Shown piece after piece: positions 14,160-26,800 of a stretch of 64,000 bases of DNA. Within the stretch, counting starts at the first letter, position 1, and each line of letters begins with the position of its first letter. The stretch spans positions 39,859,420 through 39,923,419 of the forward strand of contig OX419336.1 of assembly GCA_948470475.1 (NCBI GenBank). Reading direction: 5' to 3'. The position numbers and the translations under genes are program-made. The notes below the pieces were generated by a model. That model saw only the letters and a list, made by a program, of their open reading frames with translations, searched no databases and had not been told where the DNA came from. Origin of the DNA: Galaxea fascicularis (Eukaryota > Cnidaria > Anthozoa > Scleractinia > Euphylliidae).

Positions 14160-16360
14160 ACAATATATAACTGATTTGCGGCTAGCACAAGCTAATCTAG
14201 GCGGATCAGCCATAACAGGAAGAAATGGAATTATAGTTGGCAACCAACTATTACTTTACCAACTATTACTATTACTGTAATTCCTGTTTGAGGCTTCAAA
14301 GGCGTGAGATAGGTCAGCCTCAAACATTTCAAATCACATCATAGACGAATAAAAGGTTGTGATTATGGCTGCGCTTACTTTTTGATCATGTTTTGGAGTT
14401 GCCATCGCAGCGGGAGGAAGGAAGGGGGGGGGAGGGGAGGGAGAGGGGGGATACTCTGGATCTCTGGATTGTAAGTGAAGGGGATGATCGAATAATGAGG
14501 ACAAATATCAAAAGAACCCCTGGACCAAAAAATCCAATGCCAAAATTCCCAGCCTAAAAAATCCCTAGAAACGGTTGCACTTTATTCCCTGAGCAGAATG
14601 CGACCGGGATGTGTGGGCACTATTCTCGGGCTCTATCACGAATCCCAAGATTATTTTGAATACCCCAAAAGTCCGTACTTAAATCAGCTTACAAAAAATA
14701 AAAATTCTAAAGTTTCCTACCCGAAAAAATCTGGGAATTGAACATATATCGTATTATCGGACATTAATTACCCCTAAATCTTTCATCTTTCACATTAATT
14801 TGTGAAGTACTGCTGTCACATCCCACGAGCTTTACATTTTCAGTACTTCTTAAATTACCTAGCTACGATTTACTGGAGCTGAAATTAAATGTGTTTCAGT
14901 TACACTAAATAGGCCGATTTTTTTTAACCCCAGGCCTCCACGTTCCACAATTAGTAGCTTTTAATCACCGGTTCATCACGAGTGTGCATTCAAATCCCGT
15001 CAGGGACTCAAGATTTAAAGATCTGGACTTCTTGACGGGGATTGAATCTTTGTCGTTAGGTAGAGGACAACCTAAAACCTTCACGATAGATTCATATACA
15101 ACGTAGTTTCAGCCTTCCTTATTCTCTTAAAGGATTGCCCATATAACCTGAAGGTGAAGGTGGGGCTAACTATTGCATATATGGGGTGAACCTGTTTGAC
15201 AGAGTCACATCTCCACAGTCACCTTAGTCGGCCTGATTTTTTTTCTTACTGGCCATTGTCATTGACTTTACTCGTTTATTATTGGTTGAACGTCAAGCCA
15301 CTTTCTCTTGCCTATATAGGCGTGACACCACTTGGGTGGTTGAGAGGTAGAACGAACGCACATTGAGTTCCATGGTCTGCTAATTCATGCATCCCCTTTA
15401 CATCCGTCTCTTTGACTGTCCACCGTTTCTGTTAATATCTCTTGTATCCGTTCATCGTTTATCACTGAATGCAGTGCAGTCTACTCGACCTATTCTACCG
15501 GCCTCTGTTTTGGCTAGTTAAGTCATTCACTGACTCTCGCGTTCATGCAAGATCACATTAATTAATGTAACCCTTTTATAAGCCTGAGAAAAGACGTGTG
15601 TTATGAAAACGCTAATATTCCGCAACCGGTTTGTGACATTTCACGTCTACAACGCTGGAGAAAAAAAATGTGAACTAAAAAATCTACGCCCACGGTCACG
15701 GTCACTTGCCAGAGGTTTGAAGATTTGACTGAATACATTTTAGGAGATAACTTTGGGTAATTTTTTTGAGTTGTCCCTACGGGTGATCAAAAAGGGAGGT
15801 TGAAATGTGCAGCACTTAATTCAATTAACATTGATGCTAGCGGTAAATATTATGGAAACTTGATTACACGCCAATCATGAACAGTATTCTGTTCAGTTTG
15901 CTGCCGATAGCAGAGTGAACCGAATGAAGAGAATGTTTTTTTTCGGGACACACATCATATGCGTTTGTTAGAAAAAAGGTTTTGGCGGGAAATTGGGCTC
16001 GCCCTGCCAATCCTGTGAGGCGGCGCTAAGTTCGTGCTGGTCTCAGTCACCGTCTAGCGAGAAACGTCCATTTTTAGAGAATGTGGGATGATCCAGTATT
16101 TTACTTATTCTCTCATTTCTTAAACTGGAATAGGAATAGTTGCAATTTAAATGCACTCCAGGCATCACCATCTTCATCCTGCCGCCAACACGGAACACTT
16201 TGCACTTCAGTTTGGACTTATTACCATACTCTCGTAACCTGAGTCGTTCTCCCAGGCTTCTCAGAAAGGCTGAAAACTTACAGATAGATGATCCATGGGT
16301 GCCACTTATGCCACGGCGTCATACCAGTAATCAAAATCGGTAGTTTACATTACATTATTC
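14160..16360. other. Intergenic between genes A and B
   Basis: No exon recognised. Contains G-rich low-complexity sequence (about 14425-14450), a small hairpin with CCCGTCAGGGACT-type arms at 14993-15050, and a TATATAGG at about 15315 without an associated gene. Confidence 0.5.
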
Positions 16361-16369
16361 CAGTATTAT

Positions 16370-16375
16370 TTTATT
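16370..16375 (-). terminator. PolyA signal of gene B
   Basis: AATAAA on the minus strand about 150 bases after the gene B stop. More AATAAA-like repeats occur nearby on the opposite strand only. Confidence 0.35.
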
Positions 16376-16522
16376 CTGACAAATTCACGCATAGAGAAGC
16401 AGGAGGTGGACCTTTTGAGGCGCTAAATAAATAAATAGATAAATAAATAAATAGTTTCGTGACAGTGCAAAGTAACATAAGCTTTTGATCAAACAACTGA
16501 AAAACTCTCCCTGTAACGTTGG

Positions 16523-19500
16523 CTACTCGTCAGGACGTTTTCCGAATGATGATGATAACTCATAGTAACACCAGTAGATGATGTTGAAGATAAGGTAACA
16601 ACTTGGAAAAAGAAACCGACAAACTCGATCTATGTTACTGGCTTCATTGTTGACAAATGCATACTGTACATATTCCTTGGCTGTCTTCACTGATACCATT
16701 AGGCCGCTCTGAGTGTTTTCCTTTCCTGAGACTGGATTTTCAACTTTTACCTCTTGCAGCTCTTGAGCATCGTCAACCTGTTTTCCCTGAAAGAAAGAGA
16801 TTTTAAATGGGCGCAGTTGTTTGTGAAATGAAAAAAGGTAATTGTAGGAAATTAGCATGTATGCACCAACTGCTTCCATTTGAATATCGCATATGCATAG
16901 GCTCAATTTGAGTCGCTCAATAGGATGATCGCGGGGCGTTTCCCGATCGAAACAGCGGCTGGTGACGGGGCGTAAATCTCGCACATCAAGACGTTCGTCC
17001 ACAATCTAAGCCTCTATTTAAAGCAAATAGACAGCATATAAGTGAATTTCGTACAGGAGATTTCACCGGTGTATTTTATCCAGGAGATAGGAGTTCAGAA
17101 TGCCAGTATAATAAAAGTAAGACACTGATCACAGCAAAAAAAAGATAAAAATAATAAAATGGCCAATCGTATCAATGCAAGTAAATCAGCTTTATATTTG
17201 CTAGTTTCACCGAGACAGTCACGTTTAGGGGGTGGGGGGGGAGGACATCACAAGAACGTTGGGTAATTGAATCAGGATAACAACTAAAAGTATTAACATT
17301 TGTCCAGAAATCCACGCTAATGAGATTCACTACCTTTTGGATAGACATCACAAAGTGTTTCCAAGCCCTAATCCTCACCTTAACGAGAGCAATTCTGTCA
17401 AACACGGAGGCATATGTAAATTACAATTAGTATATCTCTCAGTTAGTACGTACGCTGTGATTGGTCAATTTGTGGGACGTATTCTATTCTATAACACCAG
17501 AATTTTATTCCATAAAGCTCATTTGTAGAAATCTATTACGTAAACTATATGTACGGCCCGCCAAAATGTGAAGGTTTCCTTTCCCGCGGGCCCGATTAAC
17601 CTCAGAGACATACTACTGATAAATATCTTACCAACCTAGTTTTCTCGGTCCGTGCGGTATTTTAGTCACGGATCCTCGTTTTTTCCCCTTGTTTTATGGC
17701 CCGCGTGCTTCGCGCTTGGGCCATAAGCGAACTTGGAAAAGAACTTGGTCCGTACTCTTACAGAACGGACCACGAACTCGGTTAGTAAGAGGAATTTAAT
17801 TGTGTGTAAGATGAAGTTCCCAAGGCCCCAGTTACATGCATTTCTGGACATAAGTGAAGTACTACTGACCGTCTTACTGTCGTCTCTACAGCCGTCAGGA
17901 CTTTGCTCAGGGCTATAGCTACTCCTTTTCCTTTTTATTCCACTGTCTAGCAGTAATAAAATGTATTCCATTAATGCAGCAAAGATGAAGGCAAACGAAA
18001 CAATGAAGTAGACATCCACTGCCTTTATGTAGGAAACCTAAGAGAACAAAGATATATCCAGCGTAAAAACAAATCATCCCTGGGATTCAGAGATTAATTA
18101 TTCTACACTGTCACCGAGTTCCTGAGTTCCCCTTGCAGAATCCGAACCTATGGCCTTCCGAGTAGTTGCTGGTTCAGATGCTCTGCTACTGAAGTAAACG
18201 AAACTTGCCGGAGCAAGCTGGTTATACCGTAGCTTCATATGCCACAACAGATGATCTTGATTTTAGGATTGTAATGGATTCCCTGTTAAAGATGTATCGA
18301 TATGAAATGAATAATGCAAAACGTATCATGTATAAATGAATGATCGGCGATTCATGATCATCTACGTTACTGAAAATGCTTTAGAAGGTAGCTACTTGAT
18401 ATACGAAACATCTCGAAGGTACGAAGCATGCAAACTCTGAAAGGTTATTGTCACTGATCCTTGCCAGACGGCACCCATGACAGTTTCCAGAAGAAAGCCT
18501 GCACAACTCAGCACTGTACACAGCGCAAACAACAGTGCTCCACCCTGAACAAGCCTCCCCTCCCCTCTCCTCTGTCACCACTTACCTTTGGGAGTGTTTT
18601 TCTGAAGGATCCAGTGAAAGTTACGATTGATAACATAGTAGTGCTTCCAAGAGACACTCGTGCGGGAACGGAATCCTGAGGAATCCAGAACACTAGCCAG
18701 GACAACACCACAAGCATTATTGTTGGAAAGTAGATCTGTATGAAGGCGTAACCAAGGCGACGCTTGAACCAAAAGCGAGCAACCATTTGGGAGTGAAGAC
18801 CTGTGATTGCAAGTAAGAAGGTGATTTATGTGATACAAAGTTGCATTCTATTTTGAAATGTTACAAGCATAATTGAACGTAGAGCAAACCATTAATCTGC
18901 TTGAGCATTGGAAAAAGGTTTCTTGATATGGCGGTATTATTAAACTTATATTTCACGGCGAATTCAAATTAACGACGGAGTCGAGGGGAATATTCGACAT
19001 CAGTCAATCGAATATTTTCGATTACACGAACAGGACATGACTCGTCTGCTAGCAAATTCAAAATCTTAAAAACGTGCCATGGATCTTTTGAATTTTACCA
19101 AAATTTGAGCCATATACCCTTTTTTTTATCTCTCGTGGAAATAATATGAAATAGGCGCCTGTTCTTTTGACTTATCAAAATATGCCTTCAATAAAAACAT
19201 ACTTTTTCCCTTCATATGCTTCTCTCCGAAGCCATAACAGTGCTTTTGAAAGTCTTAACTACTGCTTACCGTCTGGGTAATTCTCAGCGTCTTTGAGAGC
19301 GTCTGTCTGAATCAGAGCGAGCTGCGACAATTGGCTATCCTCGACCCTTATCTTGCCACTGCTCCATTTGTAAACCAGCTCATCCGTATCATATGCGACT
19401 AATAAAATGATTTAAGAAAATGTACAATGAGCTATAAATGCATTGTTTCTACAAGGAATTGAACTTACCTCACGAATCTAAAGTAAGGAAAGGCGCACTT

Positions 19501-22500
19501 AGCCAATGTCTGGGTGTCGCTGGTGGTTTGAAACCCTAACTCTGTTTGAGACACTTACACAAAGGTTAGGAGCGCATTCAAGCAAACAAAACAACGAATT
19601 ACTGTGAAAATCCGAAAAAAACACTAGAAATATTTATGGAATGTTATTGTGTTTCAAGTAAAAAGCCAATCAAGCGCGAGAAAACTAAACCGCAGACAGA
19701 AAAGGTAATTACTGGTTGTGGTTTCATGTTGCTTCTGATTGGTTGCGGCACAATGGGAAATGTCAAAATCAAATCAAAGTGTTCACGGTTTTCGGATTCG
19801 CACACTAACAAGCGGAAAAACAGTTGAAGAGATTTTGGCCAATGAATTGTGTAGAAAAGTGCGATACTCAACAGCTTGATATCTTCAGATCGCACTTTTG
19901 TTCATCCAGTGGATAATCAGACAAATCCATTGAACATCCAGCGGTGATAGTAAGTCTAGAAATAAGCAAATAAACCAATATTTCAAAGGGTCGTCTAGCT
20001 GGATGACCCATCCCCGCTGATGTTGTCTTCCTCATCTACAAGTTGTCAATAGCGTCCCATGGAACGAGTTTATTTAATTAAATCACTTAGGAAAATGCCA
20101 AGCAAATTTTAAAGGCTTAACGATTCTCTGAATAAGGAATGATTTTCTTCAGGGAATTAAATGATTTTTTTTAAATTTTATCTCTGAATAGGCTGTTTTC
20201 ATAGATTGAAATTTATTTAATTAAAAAGAGTGTCTATCGAATGGGCCATCTACAAAAGCACACGTCCTTACAGATTCGGTATACAGATCTCAGGCGCTTA
20301 AAATAAATTCAATCAAAAATTTGCACAAGGCCTTTCCGCGTGTGATGACATTTTGCAAACACTGTTATCTATTGTTAGAAAGGACCAAAACATAAACGTT
20401 TGCTGCTGGTTAGTTTCAGACGCGGTGTACGGTAATAAATAGACAATATCCCATTACACGATGAAGTTTACATTCAATCTGTGTGGGGCCATCTACAAAT
20501 GCATGTGTCCTTACAAATACTTCTCAAGCCCATAAAATAAATTCAATCAAAATTCTTAACACATCGCCTCAGTTTCGGGAAACAAACCACCTATAATAAA
20601 AAGACCAGTGTCTCGACCATCCACCATAGCTTCACGTATGATCTTTACTACAACCAACCTAGTGCTGTAAGACACAACTCCTCCTGGTTTAATAGAGAGT
20701 TTGCTGTTCTCAGACATGACGTCATGGATACTCGCGCTTCTAATATTGAGAAAAAAGGTATCTGGCAGCCAAATGAGATTTTTCGAGTCACCGGGCAACA
20801 CGATTGGGTGATCCAGCGAGTTGTTTAATCGTGGGTCCGTCCATTGCTGGCTAATAACCAAGTCCAAAGAGAATTCCTGAAATAATATCAATACCTTGTT
20901 AATAAATGTAAAGGTGCAGCATAATAAATATTTCATTATTTCCTAAATCTTGTCAACTCTTCGAAATTTATTAGTCTACTTTTCTTTGCTTCAAACGGTC
21001 TCCAGGTGGTCATCCTGTTGTTATTCCGACGTTCTCTCTTCCAACTGGTCCTCGGACGATCACGCTATCTGTTTTGATTGGTTCGACGCCAAGCTATTGT
21101 TATTTGCCAGTTCTTCTGACAATGAGTGAGCCACAATTCCACTCATGTATGACGGGATCGAATAAGTTTTATAAGCAGCTTACTGGCGTTGTATATTTAT
21201 TTCTCGTTTTGACGACTGGTACGTCTGACTGGTTTTACTTGCTGTAACGGTTTTTCCTGTTTGCATTTAAGACATTTGATACGTAAGACGTATAAGTTTG
21301 AACCCTTTCACCACAACTTGCTTGAAGTTGACGATATGTCTTCATTTTACGACAAAACTTTGGACAATCTGGTCTAGTCCTTATCTTCAATTCATATTTC
21401 CAAGCACTTTGTTTATGGGTCCAGTCTCCGCAGGTAGAGCAACCAGAAGACTCCGCGCGCATCAGGATGACATTTTGCAAACAGTCTTATCTATTATTAG
21501 AAATGTCCAAAACATTAAAGTTTTCTGTTAGCTAGTTTCGGAAGTGTAAGGTAATAACATTTCATCTTATTATTATTATGAGCAAGTTTACACTCAATTT
21601 TCGTGGAAATTGAAAACATTAACTGTCCTCTTGACGTGCTGTTACGAGAAAAGTTAATAGTGGATGCCTTACCTCTTCCACCTCTCTAACCGCTACAAAG
21701 TGAACCACAGTCATTGTAACAGTCACATTGACTGGATCGCCTGTAAATATGAATTTTCATAGATACTACTCAGACGAGATCGAATGTTTATTTACTCATT
21801 TGCATTTTTGGCAATATTTAAAATCGAATAAATGCAAATGCAAAATTTGAGATCGAAATTCCTATAGGAAGAAAAAGAAAAGAAAAGAAAAAAAAGAGAC
21901 AGATTCTTCTTTGTCTGGTCAGTGCTTACAATGCCTTTTCAGGCGAAGATGCCTGCTTGTCGCGGTGTTGTACTGGGCTGCTGGGACAAGTTAAATTTCT
22001 ATGAATTCGCCAAAGAGTATACTAATAGACCTTTTTACCGATACGGCGGCCATCTTGAATTCTATTGTTTTGACCGAGAAATTATGGGCTGCCAAGGGGG
22101 CAATCGCTGCAAAATGTATCGTATACACAGCTTTCAGGATAAATTTTTACTGCTTGTCTCTCATATTCCAAAACAAATATTACAAGCGTTACATCTTTCT
22201 GTCACGGTATTTGGCAGTGGTTTCTATGGTTAGCGAAAAATTATTGTTAAAAGTACTAGTTATCACGCCACAGTGTTCTTTATAATTATTTCTCATCTGC
22301 CCCCTGGGTATCCCATAATTTCCTCGGAATTCAAGATGGCCGCCATATCGGTAAAAAGGTCTATTAACCATTTCTTGTCAAAATTTTCTTGAGCCATTTC
22401 TGAAATTTTACTAAGTGTCAGCGATCGAGACGATCTGGTGATTCCTTATTTGGCGTTACCTCGGTGATTTTCGCTGATCTTCAGCACTGAAGGCTCTCTT

Positions 22501-23756
22501 GTTTTTGTCACGCTGTTCACGCTAGCGGTTGCTTGTTTTTCAAGCGAGCACTCGGCGTGAAATTTGGTAAGTATGCGACTTATAAGTGTTTTTTCGAGCC
22601 ATTTTCCGCTTCAGAAGCCCCTATCCTGGCATCATCAAGCTGGTTTGGGGGTAGCGGCAATCCTTTGAAAGAAACCAGAGGTGAAAAACAATTTCACAGT
22701 AATTTAGCCGCCACGAGTGTGTCGCCGAGTCATGACGGTTGAAGAGTGAGGTTGTCTTTCTGGCCTTTCTGAGGATGGATTCCAGGACCTAGGGTGGCAA
22801 TTTTGGCTTGTTTTGACTTGTAAATAATGCAATCAGTACAACATTTCGCCAGCAGGACTGGGTGGCTCGACACATAAAAAGAATGTATGACATAGAAATT
22901 GGCGGACTTCCATGTCGCCGTTATCAAGGAATTACCCAGAATTCATTTCGCTCGTGACGACGAACCTTTCGGATGAGTGGGGATAGCCCTACTTCAATAA
23001 CTTTTTGTTGGCGTCCTAAACGAGTGAGCAGAAAAATGTGGCAGAGAATGAAAGTGCTGGAGCTGAACTTTACTGCAAATGTCCGTTTTTAGGAAAGAGG
23101 TCATCGCAGAACACAGCGCTAAAATGTCTGCATGTTGATCGCGCTCGTGAAGAAGACCACATTTTGTCCTAGCCGGAAGAATTCGCGAGATCATAAGATA
23201 TCTTCGTCAAATTAAACGGATGCACACTTTTTTGTGAACTGAGTCTGCACTGAGACTGAGGATAAAACAGTCGCGCGGGAGAAAGGGAGAAAAACAGCGA
23301 TTTCAAAACAACGGTGGAATATTCTTAGAACAACTGTTACTAAAGAAAAGAAAATATGATTTCATAATATTTCCTTAATTTAACAAAAAAACATTCGCTA
23401 TTTTTTATCCCTGCTATAATAAATTTAGAATTTTACTAGCATTCTACACTCATTTATTGCACAATCGATGCTTTCAACCTCGTTCCTAGGGTCTCTCCTC
23501 TTCCCGTCCCCTGGAGCTAGAGAGACGGCAAGAGGAGAGACCCTGGGAACGAGGTTGCGATGCGATACTTTTTTATATTACCTATGGTTTTGTATTCAAA
23601 AAAGAAAAAAAAAAGAAAAAAAAAAGAAAAAAAATACTTTTGTAGGAAGAAGAGCAAATCATATACTACTTACCCTTGTGATGAGGTCGTATATACTTGG
23701 AATAGGTTTTAGGATCTGTAATTTTGTGAACTGTATCTGCAGTTTCTTGGTATCTG

Positions 23757-23815
<59 letters not shown>

Positions 23816-26800
23816 TAATCAATCTAAACACGAGTTTGAACAAAAACAGTTACAATAAACGTGGGTTACTTCATCCACATCCATAATTATGACCATAATA
23901 ATTGTCACAGTTAATTAAGGTGGGGGTAAACCCGAATTTGAGTGGAATTTTAAGGAGTTTAAAGAAGGGATTGTATTGTAAAAAAATGTTTTGAAACACC
24001 ACCAGAGAGTTGGCACCCGACAAGAGCACCCCAGCTTGGTGTGAAACTGTTTTGGTGCCCATCTTCAACATTTTCAACTTCAAATTCCGGCAATTTCGAA
24101 CCTTCATTAAATATTCAATACTTCATATTTCCCTAAATTGAACTTATCCTTTGAGAAAAATTGTCTGTTCCCAAATATAACCAAAAATTATACCCTCAAA
24201 AGTTCACAAAATATCTTACAACATAGCTTCGTAAGATTAGCAGAAGGATCTTGGATTGCTTGAAACGCAAATGAATTATATTACCCAACCATGCGCACCT
24301 GTAATCCCCCCAACGGGCCTTAAACTAACGAGATGACTGGCTACTGCAGTTTCGATCAAACCAATTGTGGTTAATTGGACAATCATGGATAATATTCAAT
24401 GACCGGACCGAAAAAGGAATTAGCGGTTTTGAAGGCTGGTTTACACAGTGACATAAGCATGAGCATAACGATGTTTACTCTACACCCGGTTTACACACTT
24501 GTTTAAGGTGGCTCGTACCAGTTTCCTCGCGTGGAGAGCGGGACCATCAGCGCTCGCGACACCTTTTCAACGCGCGAGTTGGGAAATGGCGACTGGCGGG
24601 CTTTCTTCGCGGTAGTTAAAAAGATCTTTTTGACCTGAAATTCGCGTTTACCCAAGACCGCATCTACTCAGGATTGACTTCATTTAATTCAAATGATATA
24701 AGAAAATTTGTTTTCAACGCTCAGTGGTGAAGTTTTGATGATAAAATTCTTATCTGTGCTGCGATCATCGAGATGAAAATTACAACTCGAGTCGCGAAAG
24801 AGGAGCACAAGGAGCCGGAAAATGATCAGTAAGACTCGCTTAAATTTGAGATACATGGAGTAAGGCTCTACACAGCCACGGGCTAAAAAGAAAATCGTGT
24901 TTCACACCCAAGACAACTAACGCGACAATAGCAAAACAAGCGAGACTGTTTTAAAATTAAAATCTAACACTAAACCAAAACCTAATTAATTACTAGATCT
25001 TACTACGCAGCGAAACTAACACCAAGACGACACTACAGGAAACACGATGAAAAAGAACAATAAAATTGTTGACAAAGCAAACGAGGTGTTGGTACAAGCT
25101 CAACATTCTACGTCTCACCACCAGAATGTTTTTTCCTTTCCGGTGAATTTCATCTGTTGACATGTTCAGCGAGTAATTTAGTCACTTTTATGCTTTTGCT
25201 TGACAGTTGTTCGGCAAAAACATGCTTAGTCATGCCACATGTTGTGAATAAAGCAGTAAAAGTGCAATTTAAGACGAAATCTGTCGTAGTAAAAGAAATG
25301 CTAGCTACTGAATTAAAAGGTCGAGGTCATCACGGAGGTTCGCGGAGGCTACAAACAAAACAACTACAGGTGCCCGCGCGTGTACACGTAATGGTCGGCG
25401 GTAATCAGAAAAGAGCATGAGTAAATATCGATCTTTTAAAATCCAGATTTTGAAAATTCGCGTGGATTTGTTGACCTCGCGAAGGCTTTTGCGAAAAAAC
25501 AAGCTCGGTGACCCCCTTTTTTTTTGCTTGAATATTTTAGTCCTATGGAGAGGAAGCGTCACACAAAATTTAAGAAAATTATATCAGACAAATTGTACGC
25601 TACACATGAATTGTCTTTTCTCGCGTTTATAAAAAATCTGTCTGATAGAAAATTTTAAAAATAATTTTGCACTTTCCTTTTCAAATGCTTAACGTTATCC
25701 CGTTAAAAAAAATAGGGGGTCACCGCGCAAAATTTCAAGTTATAAGTGCCAAAAGTTAAAAGGCAGGTCTGAATAACCTTCGAATACTGTTGCCATGGTA
25801 ACAGCTGATGACGAAATGATAGTCACTTTCGGTCAGCAACTAAATGCGCAATTTAATCATGTAAAATTGTTTTTATGGCGTCGGTTTTGCTTTTTGTTCT
25901 TTTGTATCAAAGTTTACTGTGTGAAAAAGCTGAAAACTGGTACGAGCCACCTTAACTCGACATAAGCGGAATAAGCATAACATAAGCATAAAAATGGAAA
26001 ATATTTCTTCTTCTTGTGCTTCTTCTGGGTAAACCAGCCCAAATAGGTTTCTGGTTAACTTTCGCATCGATAAGTCTGAGGATACTAGTTGTAAATCGAC
26101 ACTGACAGCAAACTGTCATTGCCTGTGCATGTAAAAAAAAAAACATTAATCATTGAAGTCCTTTAAATAGCTACAGTTGTACTTAATATTCTATCTCAGG
26201 TGAAGGCAAACAGGTCGCGCCAATGAACCCCTGACTTCAATTGTCAAGCGGCCTTTGCTGACAGGCAAGCCTATTTCAAGCTGATTATGAAAGAAACGCG
26301 TCTGGTGCTGGACTATATTTTACTACTTACAGCATGGAAATGAACTTACTCATCTGCCATTATTCCATACGAGATCAGTAACCAAGCAAGAAAAACTGTG
26401 GAGAGCATGGCAACTTTACAACCACCTGTCATCGAAGCATAACACCGGTCTCTAAAATGCATGAATTAAAGTGATGCATGGTCCACATGAGTTCCAATTT
26501 CTGTCGTATTCTATTGGATTATAATTTTGTAGATTAGCTAAATTATTAATCCGAAACCAGCATTGACTGTCAAGTAATTGTTTTTTGGTGGATCTACGAA
26601 GGCAGAAATGTAATTGTAATACAGCAAGCGATTTTTTTGGGCCAAATTTTCTCTTTTTATTCTAGCGAAATTTCTCAGTCGTTTCCCTTGGCCTTAAAAC
26701 AACTTCTCCCAATCAGATGAAAGCAACGTACAGCTTGATTCGCAGACTCAAATATAAGTTTGCTGACATACAGTGTTATTTGGCAATGCAAACAAAGTTG

